Shown piece after piece: positions 1 through 7,036 of a stretch of 9,021 bases of DNA. The position numbers and the translations under genes are program-made. The notes under the pieces are model-generated. The model saw nothing but the letters and a program-made list of their open reading frames with translations. It ran no database searches and was not told the DNA's origin. Origin of the DNA: an uncultured Clostridium sp. Lineage in GTDB: Bacteria; Bacillota; Clostridia; TANB77; CAG-508. The first letter of the stretch is position 1. Every line of letters begins with the position of its first letter. Location: positions 1-9,021 of the forward strand of contig CAMSEM010000047.1 in the NCBI GenBank assembly GCA_947057505.1, in the 5' to 3' direction.

Positions 1-19
1 TATTTACCTTTGCAATTTT

Positions 20-48
20 ATTCTACTTTACTTTTTATTGATTGTCAA
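20..48 (-). promoter_or_regulatory. sigma-A-type promoter reading out of the left edge
   Basis: On the minus strand a perfect TTGACA -35 box (43-48) is followed by a 17-nt spacer and a TAGAAT -10 box (20-25). The predicted start is near position 13. An AAAGG stretch follows at once, so a gene transcribed leftward probably begins just outside the window, divergent from the DUF368 gene. The call rests on box match and spacing alone. Confidence 0.6.
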
Positions 49-211
49 TCTTTTTACATAATCTTTAGAAATAAAGTGGTAATTGTTCAATCCTTGTTAG
101 TTTCAAAGCCTTATAATATAGAATTTTATAAGATAATACCTATGTACTAAACTAAGAAAATGTTTTAAACAAAAAAAATAGTTGTCTACGTATTTTCTTA
201 TTGTTTTTACA

Positions 212-217
212 TATAAT
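212..217 (+). promoter_or_regulatory. possible -10 box for the DUF368/popT gene
   Basis: A perfect TATAAT lies 22 nt before the ATG at 240, but no recognisable -35 box sits 16-18 nt upstream. Transcription from here would leave a leader of only about 16 nt, starting at or within the ribosome binding site (AAAGGA, 224-229). A second TATAAT at 112-117 also lacks a -35 box. The true promoter is uncertain. Confidence 0.3.
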
Positions 218-239
218 GAAAGCAAAGGATGTTTAGAGT

Positions 240-1055
240 ATGAAATTTGTATTAGACTATTTTAAGGGTATTTTAATAGGTAGTGGCGCAATTTTGCCAG
301 GAATTAGTAGTGGCGTTTTTTGTGTTATTTTTGGCATTTACGAAAAGCTGGTAAATAGTGTTTTAAATTTATTTAGTGATTTTAAAAAGAATTTTATTTT
401 TCTTTTGCCAATTGGACTTGGTGGAATAACTGGTGTACTTTTAGTAGGAAAACTACTAAACTTTTTATTTACTACCTATCCAATGCCTACAAAATTTTGC
501 TTTATTGGCTTAATTTTAGGAAGTATTCCTATTCTATGTAAAAAAGCTAATCAAGGTAAAGGCTTTCGTTTACATTATTTCATTTTTCTACTAGCTGCTT
601 TTTTGATTGGCATATTATCTATTAGATTAGAAACTATACTTCCTGCACTAATTCATGTAGACTTATCTAATGGTTATTTTTTCTATTTTGTTTTAGCAGG
701 ATTTATGATGTCAATTGGTATTGTTGTTCCTGGAGTCAGCAGTAGTGTTATTTTAATGACTTTAGGTGTTTATTCAACCTACTTAAATGCTGTTGCCACT
801 GTAGATTTTTCCATTTTACTCCCTATGGGAATTGGGGTATTCATTGGCTCTTTACTTTTTCTAAAGGTAATACAGTTTTTATTAGAACATTATTTTACGC
901 AAACTTTTTACCTGATTATTGGTTTTGTTTTAGGCTCTGTACTAATTCTTTATCCAGGCATTTGCTTTACTTTAGAAGGTATTATTTCTTTTGTTTTATT
1001 TGCCCTAGGATTTTGGATTGGTCTAAAATTTGAAAAATTAGAATCTAGTAATTAA
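240..1055 (+). CDS. popT: DUF368 family undecaprenyl-phosphate translocase (PopT-like)
   Basis: A 271-residue polytopic membrane protein of the DUF368 family. Members shown to work as PopT return the C55 lipid carrier undecaprenyl phosphate to the cytoplasmic face of the membrane, for reuse in peptidoglycan and other envelope polymer synthesis. The sequence shows the two family half-motifs in pseudo-repeat: LPGISSG at residues 19-25, followed by FGIYEKLVN, and VPGVSSS at 163-169, followed by LGVYSTYLN. Hydrophobic segments cover most of the chain, and the short C-terminal tail is charged. Length is normal for the family. The start is supported by AAAGGA about 10 nt upstream. The gene stands alone: a terminator follows 6 nt after the stop, and a divergent promoter lies to its left. 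Family membership is clear; the transport substrate is inferred from characterised relatives. Confidence 0.88.
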   Translation: MKFVLDYFKGILIGSGAILPGISSGVFCVIFGIYEKLVNSVLNLFSDFKKNFIFLLPIGLGGITGVLLVGKLLNFLFTTYPMPTKFCFIGLILGSIPILCKKANQGKGFRLHYFIFLLAAFLIGILSIRLETILPALIHVDLSNGYFFYFVLAGFMMSIGIVVPGVSSSVILMTLGVYSTYLNAVATVDFSILLPMGIGVFIGSLLFLKVIQFLLEHYFTQTFYLIIGFVLGSVLILYPGICFTLEGIISFVLFALGFWIGLKFEKLESSN

Positions 1056-1060
1056 GTAAT

Positions 1061-1108
1061 AAAAAAGATGTAAAATTTAGTATTGTGCTAAACTTTACAT
1101 CTTTTTTT
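1061..1108. terminator. bidirectional rho-independent terminator
   Basis: Arms 1061-1080 and 1088-1107 pair over 20 nt with one mismatch around a 7-nt loop (TATTGTG). The 3' side ends in seven T on the plus strand and the 5' side begins with six A, so it can stop transcription both from the DUF368 gene and from the convergent U32 gene. Confidence 0.88.
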
Positions 1109-1196
1109 ATTTTGTATAGGAACATTTTATAAAATATTATGCAAGTAATATCTCAATACAATTTCTATGTACAACGAGGTTAGTCTTCTTATGAAA

Positions 1197-2441
1197 TTAT
1201 TTTGTTTTCCTTCTTCTTAAAACCCATCCTTCTTCTACTAAAATTGGTAGTTTCATAAGAACAACTTGACCTTGCTTTCCTGGATTAACTGTTTCAATGT
1301 TTTCTTTGGTTTCTGCATCCCATAACTGCTCTATTGTAAATTCTACAGATTCGATTTTTCCTGGAATTAAAATTTCTAAGCTATCACCTACTGATAGTTT
1401 ATTTCTAATTTCAATAATATATTTTTCTTCTTCTTTTTCCTTAATAACTCCACCGAATTCATAGTCTGGGTTATATTGCTTTCCTTCATATTCTTGAAAA
1501 TCTTTGTTATTTCTATCATTAAAGTAGAAAGTAGTTAGTCCTCTTGTTTTTGTTTTTTCTAGTTCTTTTAGGTATTTTGTATACTCATAACTATTTGGAT
1601 TTTCTATATAGTCATCAATTGCATTTCTATATGCATTTACAACAGATGCTAAATAATATTGCGTTTTAAGTCTGCCTTCAATTTTTAAGCTGTCTACTCC
1701 CATTTGTATAATTTCTGGAATTTCTTTTATTAAGCATAAATCTTTAGAAGAAAAGATATAGGTTCCATGTTCATCATGTTCTACTGGCATTAAGTTTCCT
1801 GGTTTATTATATTCTTCTACATATACATTATATGCCCATCTACAGCTTTGCGCACAATCCCCTAGGTTAGCACTTCTGCTAGCTAAGAAATCACTTAAAA
1901 AGCATCTACCAGAATAGCCAAAACAAATAGCCCCATGTACAAACATTTCTACTTCTAAGTCTTTCTCTTTTTTCTCCATAATTTCTTTAATTTGTTCTTT
2001 ATTTAATTCTCTACCTAAAATTACTCTACTTGCACCATTTTTATGCCAAAAGTTTGATGTATGGTAGCTAACAATATTAGCTTGTGTACTTACGTGTAAT
2101 TCTACATCTGGTGCATATTGTTTTAAAACTTCTATTACACCACCATCTGAAGCAATAATGGCATCTACTTTTAACTCATTTAACATTTTAGCTTGCTTTT
2201 TTATTTCTTCATAATAGGTATCCCATGCATATATATTAATTGTTGCATATACTTTTTTTCCAATACTATGTGCATATTGAATTGTTTTTGCTAAGTCATT
2301 ATTATCTACCTCTGCTCTACTTCTTAGTGAAAGTGCTCCTGTTCCACAATATACTGCATCTGCTCCATATATGAAAGCGGTTTTTGCTTTTTCAAAAGAA
2401 CCTGCTGGTGCTAGTAATTCTGGTTTTTTCATATATTCCAT
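1197..2441 (-). CDS. trhP: peptidase U32 family protein, probable tRNA U34 5-hydroxylation protein TrhP
   Basis: A 414-residue U32 family protein, often annotated as collagenase-like protease. Bacillus subtilis YrrN/YrrO and E. coli TrhP of this family are needed for prephenate-dependent 5-hydroxylation of wobble uridine 34 in tRNA. The N-terminus has the family signature ELLAPAGSFEKAKTA (residues 8-22) and YGADAVYCG (25-33). The U32 signature runs from EMFVHGAICFGYSGRC to S183. Cysteines 173, 180, 196 and 200 match the iron-sulphur ligands known in this family. SLKIEGRLK lies at 251-259, and a small beta-rich U32 C-terminal domain occupies about 325-414. The start at 2441 is preceded by GGAG at 10 nt; an alternative ATG three codons in is too far from it. 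The gene has its own promoter and a shared terminator. A minority of U32 proteins modify 23S rRNA or act in ubiquinone synthesis; trmR nearby favours TrhP. Confidence 0.85.
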   Translation of the reverse strand: MEYMKKPELLAPAGSFEKAKTAFIYGADAVYCGTGALSLRSRAEVDNNDLAKTIQYAHSIGKKVYATINIYAWDTYYEEIKKQAKMLNELKVDAIIASDGGVIEVLKQYAPDVELHVSTQANIVSYHTSNFWHKNGASRVILGRELNKEQIKEIMEKKEKDLEVEMFVHGAICFGYSGRCFLSDFLASRSANLGDCAQSCRWAYNVYVEEYNKPGNLMPVEHDEHGTYIFSSKDLCLIKEIPEIIQMGVDSLKIEGRLKTQYYLASVVNAYRNAIDDYIENPNSYEYTKYLKELEKTKTRGLTTFYFNDRNNKDFQEYEGKQYNPDYEFGGVIKEKEEEKYIIEIRNKLSVGDSLEILIPGKIESVEFTIEQLWDAETKENIETVNPGKQGQVVLMKLPILVEEGWVLRRRKTK

Positions 2442-2479
2442 TTTTTCATTTCTCCATTTCTAATTAACTTACTTCATCT

Positions 2480-2508
2480 ATTATACAATTTTTATCGCTT
2501 TTTGTCGA
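2480..2508 (-). promoter_or_regulatory. promoter of the U32/trhP gene
   Basis: On the minus strand TCGACA (2503-2508, one mismatch to TTGACA) is followed by a 17-nt spacer and a perfect TATAAT (2480-2485). The predicted start is near 2473, giving a leader of about 32 nt. It lies downstream of the small gene's terminator, so trhP is transcribed independently. Confidence 0.72.
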
Positions 2509-2513
2509 GCGAT
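2494..2513. promoter_or_regulatory. inverted repeat over the trhP -35 box
   Basis: ATCGCT (2494-2499) and AGCGAT (2508-2513) form a perfect 6-bp inverted repeat with an 8-nt centre. It spans the -35 box and part of the spacer, where a repressor would block polymerase. No regulator can be named. It is short enough to be chance. Confidence 0.35.
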
Positions 2514-2530
2514 TTATTACATATTAGATA

Positions 2531-2566
2531 ACAAAAACAGTACCACATTATTGGTACTGCTTTTGT
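2531..2566 (-). terminator. rho-independent terminator of the small unrecognised gene
   Basis: Arms 2531-2545 and 2552-2566 pair over 15 nt with one G-U wobble around a 6-nt loop. Read on the minus strand, the hairpin core CAGTACCA/TGGTACTG is followed by TTTTTGT. It begins about 10 nt after the stop of the gene ending at 2577 and separates it from the trhP promoter. Confidence 0.8.
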
Positions 2567-2576
2567 GGTCAGGTTA

Positions 2577-2771
2577 CTATAGTTCTTGGTAAATGCGTCT
2601 AAGCATTTCTCTTGTTTGAGAATCATTTAATATTTTTTTACCACCCTCAACGCAAGCTTCAAGCGCTCTAAGCACTTTGTCTTGGCTTTTCTGGTCAACA
2701 TCGACTTTTTTTGAATCCAACCGCCTTCTTATTTCTTCTTGGGTAAGTACAAAAATTTTTGTTTCACTCAT
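2577..2771 (-). CDS. small hypothetical protein, unrecognised
   Basis: A 64-residue soluble, highly charged protein that I do not recognise. There is no signal peptide, membrane segment or metal-binding cysteine cluster; its single cysteine is in the middle. The chain looks all-helical. It begins MSETKIFVLTQEEIRRRLD, has a lysine/aspartate-rich linker, then a second helix running to EMLRRIYQEL. I place the start at 2771: the strong AAGGGAG site (plus coordinates 2781-2787) is 9 nt from it, whereas the ATG at 2780 abuts that site and would add only MTS. A TATAAT box lies upstream and a good terminator immediately downstream, so it appears to be a real, singly transcribed gene. It is richer in arginine and GC, and uses more CGC and AAG codons, than its neighbours, a possible sign of different ancestry. 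A small regulatory or adaptor protein is possible, but no function can be assigned. Confidence 0.65.
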   Translation of the reverse strand: MSETKIFVLTQEEIRRRLDSKKVDVDQKSQDKVLRALEACVEGGKKILNDSQTREMLRRIYQEL

Positions 2772-2780
2772 TGAAGTCAT

Positions 2781-2787
2781 CTCCCTT
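2781..2787 (-). promoter_or_regulatory. ribosome binding site that decides the small gene's start
   Basis: AAGGGAG on the minus strand is 9 nt from the ATG at 2771 but directly touches the ATG at 2780. The spacing therefore selects the shorter, 64-residue reading. Confidence 0.65.
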
Positions 2788-2800
2788 AAAATAATTATTT

Positions 2801-2833
2801 TCAGGTTTTTAGCATAATCCTGACCATATTATA
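2801..2833 (-). promoter_or_regulatory. -10 box and inverted repeat upstream of the small gene
   Basis: On the minus strand a perfect TATAAT (plus positions 2828-2833) precedes an inverted repeat TCAGG/CCTGA (2819-2823 and 2801-2805) that falls at about the expected transcription start. A match to the -35 consensus at 16-18 nt is lacking, so the promoter may need an activator or may be weak. The repeat is a candidate operator, possibly autoregulatory, but this is inference. A 14-nt AT palindrome (2788-2801) adjoins it. Confidence 0.42.
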
Positions 2834-2941
2834 CTAAAATTTTACGAACAACTATCGCAAGTATATTAACATGCTTTTTATACTTTTTCAATACTATATC
2901 CACAATTTTATATTTAATTGTATCGTTGTAAGTATTTTTAA

Positions 2942-2970
2942 TTTACATTTCTTTTCATTTTTGATATGAT
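2942..2970 (+). promoter_or_regulatory. promoter of the CmpB-type membrane protein gene
   Basis: TTTACA (2942-2947) and TATGAT (2965-2970) are separated by exactly 17 nt, each with one mismatch to consensus. The predicted start is near 2977, with AAAAGGAG at 2981-2988 and the ATG at 2997. Confidence 0.75.
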
Positions 2971-2996
2971 ATAAATTATAAAAAGGAGCTATATTC

Positions 2997-3569
2997 ATGT
3001 TAGAAAAAATGACAACTTTATTTCAATTTAATCAAGTAAAAAAAGTAAAACTAAATAGAATTCAAATTTTTATTTTGTATTTCTTCTTATTTGCCTTTTT
3101 AGGCTGGGTAATGGAAACTTTATATGCCATTTATAACTTAGGATATTTTACCAAAAGAGGCTTTTTGTATGGTCCTATTTGCCCTATTTATGGTTTTGGT
3201 GCTTTAATGTTAATTGCGTTTTTAGGAAAATATAGAAAAAATAATTTAAAATTGTTTACTTATGCTGCTATTTTATTTTCTGCATTTGAATATGTGGTAA
3301 GTTATGGGTTAGATGCCTTATTTGCTATGCACTGGTGGGATTATACAAATGACTTTTTTAATTTAAATGGTCGTATTAGTATTTTTTACTCTTTTGCTTG
3401 GGGAATTATTGCTATTATTTTTATTAATCATGTATACCCCTTCTTTAAGAAGAAAATAAATTTAATTTTATCTAAAATACCATATACTATCCAGCTTAGC
3501 TTTATCTATCTGCTTAGTAGTATTTGGTTAGTAGATACCATTCTTTCCTTTATTCGTTACTTAAATTAA
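2997..3569 (+). CDS. putative ABC-transporter type IV (CmpB, PF06541) membrane protein
   Basis: A 190-residue membrane protein of the family named putative ABC-transporter type IV (CmpB), common in Firmicutes and without an established function. Family features seen: a first membrane segment ending in FLGWVMET (residues 34-41), then KRGFLYGPICPIYGFG (53-68), and the charged/aromatic stretch from FEYVVSYGLDALF to WWDYTN with NLNGRIS (97-128). Further hydrophobic segments lie at about 66-76, 128-145 and 164-186. No ATP-binding partner is encoded nearby, so the ABC label is nominal. The start is fixed by AAAAGGAG 8 nt upstream. It is monocistronic, with its own promoter and a very strong terminator. 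Family assignment is firm; role unknown. Confidence 0.85.
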   Translation: MLEKMTTLFQFNQVKKVKLNRIQIFILYFFLFAFLGWVMETLYAIYNLGYFTKRGFLYGPICPIYGFGALMLIAFLGKYRKNNLKLFTYAAILFSAFEYVVSYGLDALFAMHWWDYTNDFFNLNGRISIFYSFAWGIIAIIFINHVYPFFKKKINLILSKIPYTIQLSFIYLLSSIWLVDTILSFIRYLN

Positions 3570-3608
3570 GTTAGTCGTTGAGGCTTTGCCAATTACGAAT
3601 AACTTATG

Positions 3609-3658
3609 AAAAGCTAGGAAGAAGTTAAGGCATTTTTAACTTCTTCCTAGCTTTTTTT
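3609..3658. terminator. very strong terminator between convergent genes
   Basis: Arms 3609-3628 and 3636-3655 are perfectly complementary over 20 bp (AAAAGCTAGGAAGAAGTTAA), with a 7-nt loop. On the plus strand it ends in seven T (3652-3658) and serves the CmpB-type gene. On the minus strand it ends in four T, so it probably also stops the typA-trmR transcript that ends at 3687. Confidence 0.92.
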
Positions 3659-3686
3659 ATTAACTTCTGTCCCTTTGGTACAATTT

Positions 3687-4277
3687 TTATTCCAAAACTT
3701 TAGAAATGGCAAGTCCATCTCCTACCTCTAAAATTTGAGTTTCCAGGTTTGGATTTTCAGTAATTTGTGCTATGTATTCACGTAAGTTTCGTACTGCTGT
3801 ACGTTGTTTATGTTTATTATAGTCACTCATAACATAACCTTTATATAAAATATTATCTGCAATGATTATTCCATTCTTATTTATCATTCTCATTGCTTCT
3901 TTTAAGAAAAATGGATATTTACCTTTTGCTGCATCTATAAATACTACATCATATTTTTTATTTAGTGTTGGTAAAATTTCTACTGCATCGCCTTCATAAA
4001 TATGTATTTTTTCTGCTACTTCTGCTTTTTGTATATTTTCTTTTGCTTCTACTACTCTTTGCATATCTCTTTCTATGGTATCTATTTTTCCACCTTCTTT
4101 TAGATATGCAGAAAAGCAGATGGCTGAGTAACCAACTGCTGTTCCTATTTCTAGTATATTTTCCGGCTGTTTTTCAGTTAAAATTTTATCTATTACTTGT
4201 AAAGTATCATCCATAATAATAGGTATTTTTTCATCTAATGCTTTTTGTTTGATTTTTTCTAATTCTACTTTATTCAT
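3687..4277 (-). CDS. trmR: tRNA 5-hydroxyuridine methyltransferase TrmR (O-methyltransferase family 3)
   Basis: A 196-residue class I SAM-dependent O-methyltransferase resembling Bacillus subtilis TrmR (YrrM), which methylates 5-hydroxyuridine at tRNA position 34 to 5-methoxyuridine. Visible motifs: SAM-binding LEIGTAVGYS (42-51), the acidic residue of motif II in TIERD (67-71), GDA (96-98), and FIDAAKGKYP (113-122), followed by IIADNILYKG (138-147). D115, D141 and N142 correspond to the family's metal-binding positions. Length is typical. The ATG at 4277 has GGAG 10 nt upstream, and the gene starts 20 nt after the typA stop, so the two are almost certainly one operon. The U32/TrhP protein that would supply its substrate is encoded about 1.2 kb downstream. 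A small-molecule catechol-type methyltransferase is the alternative; context makes TrmR more likely. Confidence 0.85.
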   Translation of the reverse strand: MNKVELEKIKQKALDEKIPIIMDDTLQVIDKILTEKQPENILEIGTAVGYSAICFSAYLKEGGKIDTIERDMQRVVEAKENIQKAEVAEKIHIYEGDAVEILPTLNKKYDVVFIDAAKGKYPFFLKEAMRMINKNGIIIADNILYKGYVMSDYNKHKQRTAVRNLREYIAQITENPNLETQILEVGDGLAISKVLE

Positions 4278-4297
4278 TGCTTTTCTGCTCCATTATT

Positions 4298-6121
4298 TTA
4301 CTCTGCTACAGCTCTTCTTGCCATTCTTTCTCTTGTTTTGTTGTCTAATATTTTCTTTCTTAAACGAATGGTTTTTGGTGTTACTTCTACTAGTTCATCT
4401 TCTGCAATAAATTCAATTGCTTTTTCTAATGACATTTGAATTGGTGGCACTAAACGAAGTGCATCATCTGAACCTGAAGCTCTAGTGTTTGTTAAGTGTT
4501 TTTCTTTGCATACATTAATTGAAATGTCTTCGTTTCTAGAGTTAACACCTACAATCATTCCTTCGTATACATCTACACCAGGTCCTATTAATAGTTCTCC
4601 TCTTTCTTGTGCATTGTATAAACCGTAGGTAATAGATGTTCCTTGTTCAAATGCTACAAGTACGCCTCTTGTTCTTGATTGAATTTCACCTTTGTATGGT
4701 TCATAACTATCAAAAATACTATTCATAGTACCTTCACCTTTAGTGTCTGTTAAGAATTCTGTACGGTAACCAATTAAGCCTCTTGCTGGAACTCTAAATT
4801 CTACTTTGGTGTGTCCTGCTTCTGCTGGTTCCATATTAAGCATTTCTGCTTTTCTTCTTCCTAGTTTTTCAATAACATTACCAATGCAATCATCTGGAAC
4901 ATTTACTACTAATCTTTCCATTGGTTCAGATTTTACACCATCTATTTCTTTTATAATAACTTTTGGACGAGATACTAAAAGCTCAAATCCTTCTCTTCTC
5001 ATTGTTTCAATTAAAACAGATAGGTGTAATTCTCCACGTCCGCAAACCTCAAAGCTATCTGGTGTGTCAGTTTCTTTTACTCTTAAACTTACATTTCTTT
5101 CTAGTTCTTTAAATAGTCTATCTCTAATATGTCTTGATGTTACAAATTGACCTTCTTTTCCTGCAAATGGTCCGTTATTAACACTAAATGTCATAGATAC
5201 AGTTGGTTCATCTATGTCTACGAAATCTATTTTTTCTGGATTGTTAATATCACAAATAGTTTCTCCAATGTTGATGTCTGCAATACCAGAAACACATACA
5301 ATATCTCCTGCAGATACGGTTTCTATTTCTGTTCTTTTTAAGCCTTGGTAGGTAAATAGTTTTGCTATTTTTCCTTGAGCTACTTTATCATCTTTTTTAC
5401 AAACAGCTACACCTGTATTGGCATTTATAGTACCACGTTCTACTCTACCTACTGCAATTCTTCCTAAATATTCATCATAATCAATATTAGATACTAATAA
5501 TTGCATGGTTCCTTCCATGTTGCATTCTGGTGCTTGAATTGTTTTTATAATAGTATCAAAAATACAAGTAACATTATCAGTTTCATCTTCTAAGTGCATT
5601 TTTGCTATTCCGTTTTTAGCTGATGCATAAATAACTGGGAAATCTAATTGTTCATCGTTAGCATCAAGTTCAATAAATAGCTCTAATACTTGATCTACTA
5701 CTTTTAATGGGTTTGCCCCTGGTCTATCTATTTTATTAATTACAACAATTGGTTTTAAGTTAAGTGCTAAAGATTTTTTTAGTACTTCTCTTGTTTGTGG
5801 CATTGGTCCTTCAAAAGCATCTACTAATAATAAAACGCCATCTACCATTTTTAAAACACGTTCTACCTCTCCACCAAAATCAGCATGCCCTGGGGTATCT
5901 ACTATATTAATTTTTATTCCATCATACATAACAGATGTGTTTTTAGAAAGAATGGTAATTCCTCTTTCTTTTTCGATATCTCCTGAATCCATAATTCTTT
6001 CAGAGACTTGCTCGTTTTCTCTAAATACGTGGCTTTGTCTTAAAAGTGCATCTACAAGTGTTGTTTTTCCATGGTCTACGTGTGCAATAATTGCAATGTT
6101 TCTAATTTTTTCGTTGTTCAT
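4298..6121 (-). CDS. typA: translational GTPase TypA/BipA
   Basis: A complete 607-residue TypA/BipA, a ribosome-associated translational GTPase of the EF-G/LepA superfamily involved in 50S subunit assembly and growth at low temperature or under stress. G motifs are intact: G1 AHVDHGKT (13-20), G2 RGITI (53-57), G3 DTPGH (75-79), G4 NKID (129-132) and G5 YASAK (165-169). A beta-barrel domain II follows at about 205-290, then EF-G-like domains III and V. The TypA-specific C-terminal domain follows the ARGLIGYRTEFLTDTKGEG segment. Length is typical (about 600-615). The start has AAGGAG 8 nt upstream. It is co-transcribed with trmR. Upstream, the 160-bp palindromic element lies only about 38 nt before the start codon and may be part of its leader or promoter region. 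I found no convincing typA promoter. Confidence 0.96.
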   Translation of the reverse strand: MNNEKIRNIAIIAHVDHGKTTLVDALLRQSHVFRENEQVSERIMDSGDIEKERGITILSKNTSVMYDGIKINIVDTPGHADFGGEVERVLKMVDGVLLLVDAFEGPMPQTREVLKKSLALNLKPIVVINKIDRPGANPLKVVDQVLELFIELDANDEQLDFPVIYASAKNGIAKMHLEDETDNVTCIFDTIIKTIQAPECNMEGTMQLLVSNIDYDEYLGRIAVGRVERGTINANTGVAVCKKDDKVAQGKIAKLFTYQGLKRTEIETVSAGDIVCVSGIADINIGETICDINNPEKIDFVDIDEPTVSMTFSVNNGPFAGKEGQFVTSRHIRDRLFKELERNVSLRVKETDTPDSFEVCGRGELHLSVLIETMRREGFELLVSRPKVIIKEIDGVKSEPMERLVVNVPDDCIGNVIEKLGRRKAEMLNMEPAEAGHTKVEFRVPARGLIGYRTEFLTDTKGEGTMNSIFDSYEPYKGEIQSRTRGVLVAFEQGTSITYGLYNAQERGELLIGPGVDVYEGMIVGVNSRNEDISINVCKEKHLTNTRASGSDDALRLVPPIQMSLEKAIEFIAEDELVEVTPKTIRLRKKILDNKTRERMARRAVAE

Positions 6122-6158
6122 TTTACCTACTCCTTTTATTTATAATATGATATTTATA

Positions 6159-6318
6159 TAGAATGAAAGATTATTTTTAAGTTCAAAAATAGGGCAAAAC
6201 TGACAAACTAGAAACCGTTAAAGAGATTGCAAGGATACTAATTTATACTATGCAATCCTATTACGGTTTCTTGTGTAATTTTGGCTCGAAGTTAAAAAAC
6301 AAAATAACTTTTATTCTA
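6159..6318. repeat. palindromic structured element, copy 1 (plsC-typA intergenic)
   Basis: A nested imperfect palindrome. From outside in: TAGAAT/ATTCTA (6159-6164, 6313-6318); TTTTTAAGTTC/GAAGTTAAAAA with one mismatch (6174-6184, 6288-6298); CAAAA/TTTTG (6195-6199, 6279-6283); the core AGAAACCGT/ACGGTTTCT (6210-6218, 6263-6271); and apical GATTGCA/TGCAATC (6225-6231, 6251-6257). The core and its edges (TAGAAACCGTTA and ATTACGGTTTCTT) recur exactly in the second copy at 7037-7228, in the same orientation. No terminal U-tract follows, so it is not a simple terminator. It could be a structured RNA, a MITE-like repeat or a protein-binding palindrome. I did not match it to a known riboswitch. In the plus-strand reading it is antisense to typA and plsC. 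Confidence 0.7.
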
Positions 6319-6356
6319 GTATTTTTATACATTTAAAATAACATTACTATTATAAA

Positions 6357-6944
6357 CTAAATGTCTTCTTTTGTCAACATAATGATATTGTCCATTATTT
6401 CTTTACTTACCTTATCTAATAACTCTTTTTCTGGCTTATTCGTTTGATATTTACTAAAGTCTAATGGCTTACCATAATTTATTTTTACTTTATGAAATGG
6501 TTTCATTTCTCCTTGTATTCCAACTGGAATTACTGGTACTCCTGTTCTTAATGCCATAAATGCTGCTCCGTTTTGTGCTTTTCCGTTTTTTTCCATTCCT
6601 TTTCTTGTTCCTTCTGGGAAAAGCATTAAAATTTCTCCATCTTTTAATACTTTTAAAGAAAATTTCATGGATTCCATGTCCATTTTTCCTCTTTTTACAG
6701 GGAATACACAACATTCTTTTGCTATCCATTTAATAAAGTTGTTTTTAAATAATTCTGCTTTTGCCATAACATATAGTTTTCTTTTTGTTGCTGCTACTAG
6801 TATTGGTGGATCCCAGTTAGATACATGGTTAGCACACATAATATAGGCACCTTGCTTTGCTATGTTTTCTTCTCCTACTTTTTTTACTCTAAATACAATG
6901 GCACAAAATAGGTATAGTAGTGCGTGAACTATTTTTCTAATCAT
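6357..6944 (-). CDS. plsC: 1-acyl-sn-glycerol-3-phosphate acyltransferase (PlsC)
   Basis: A 195-residue lysophosphatidate acyltransferase that adds the second acyl chain to lysophosphatidic acid, giving phosphatidic acid for membrane phospholipids. All four family blocks are present: catalytic NHVSNWDP (39-46; NHX4D with H40 and D45), FPVKRG (81-86), glycerol-phosphate-binding LFPEGTR (108-114) and VPVIPVGI (136-143). The hydrophobic N-terminus (residues 5-20) anchors it to the membrane. Length is usual for short clostridial PlsC. The start at 6944 has AGAGGA about 9 nt upstream, and a good promoter lies 34-62 nt before it. The 235-nt gap to typA makes independent transcription, or partial readthrough, possible. 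The gene is flanked on both sides by copies of the same palindromic element. Confidence 0.92.
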   Translation of the reverse strand: MIRKIVHALLYLFCAIVFRVKKVGEENIAKQGAYIMCANHVSNWDPPILVAATKRKLYVMAKAELFKNNFIKWIAKECCVFPVKRGKMDMESMKFSLKVLKDGEILMLFPEGTRKGMEKNGKAQNGAAFMALRTGVPVIPVGIQGEMKPFHKVKINYGKPLDFSKYQTNKPEKELLDKVSKEIMDNIIMLTKEDI

Positions 6945-6977
6945 GTTTTTTATTCCTCTTTCTTGTTATTTTTTCAT

Positions 6978-7006
6978 ATTATATACTAGCTATTTTATTT
7001 TGTCTA
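6978..7006 (-). promoter_or_regulatory. promoter of plsC
   Basis: On the minus strand TAGACA (7001-7006, one mismatch) and a perfect TATAAT (6978-6983) are separated by 17 nt. The predicted start is near 6971, giving a leader of about 27 nt that contains the AGAGGA ribosome binding site. Confidence 0.75.
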
Positions 7007-7036
7007 TTATATTTTTGGAATTTTGGTTTAGAATTT

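Noticed and set aside
97..109. TTAGTTTCAAAGC recurs exactly at 7076-7088 in the palindromic element
   Set aside because: A 13-base match is expected by chance between regions of this AT content in 9 kb, and no surrounding stem or core sequence accompanies the first copy.
161..171. Palindrome TGTTTTAAACA upstream of the DUF368 gene as an operator
   Set aside because: Eleven AT-rich bases next to an A-tract; too weak on its own and not placed on a convincing promoter.
3965..5341. Open frames on the plus strand across trmR and typA (3965-4216, 4806-5150, 5147-5341)
   Set aside because: They are antisense to strongly conserved coding sequence, have no ribosome binding sites of note and give low-complexity or unfamilial products.
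5937..6161. Open frame on the plus strand overlapping the typA start
   Set aside because: Antisense to the conserved typA GTPase domain, no family resemblance and no promoter context.
6490..6729. Second minus-strand frame inside plsC, rich in lysine and arginine
   Set aside because: It is the shifted frame of plsC, whose four acyltransferase motifs prove the other frame.
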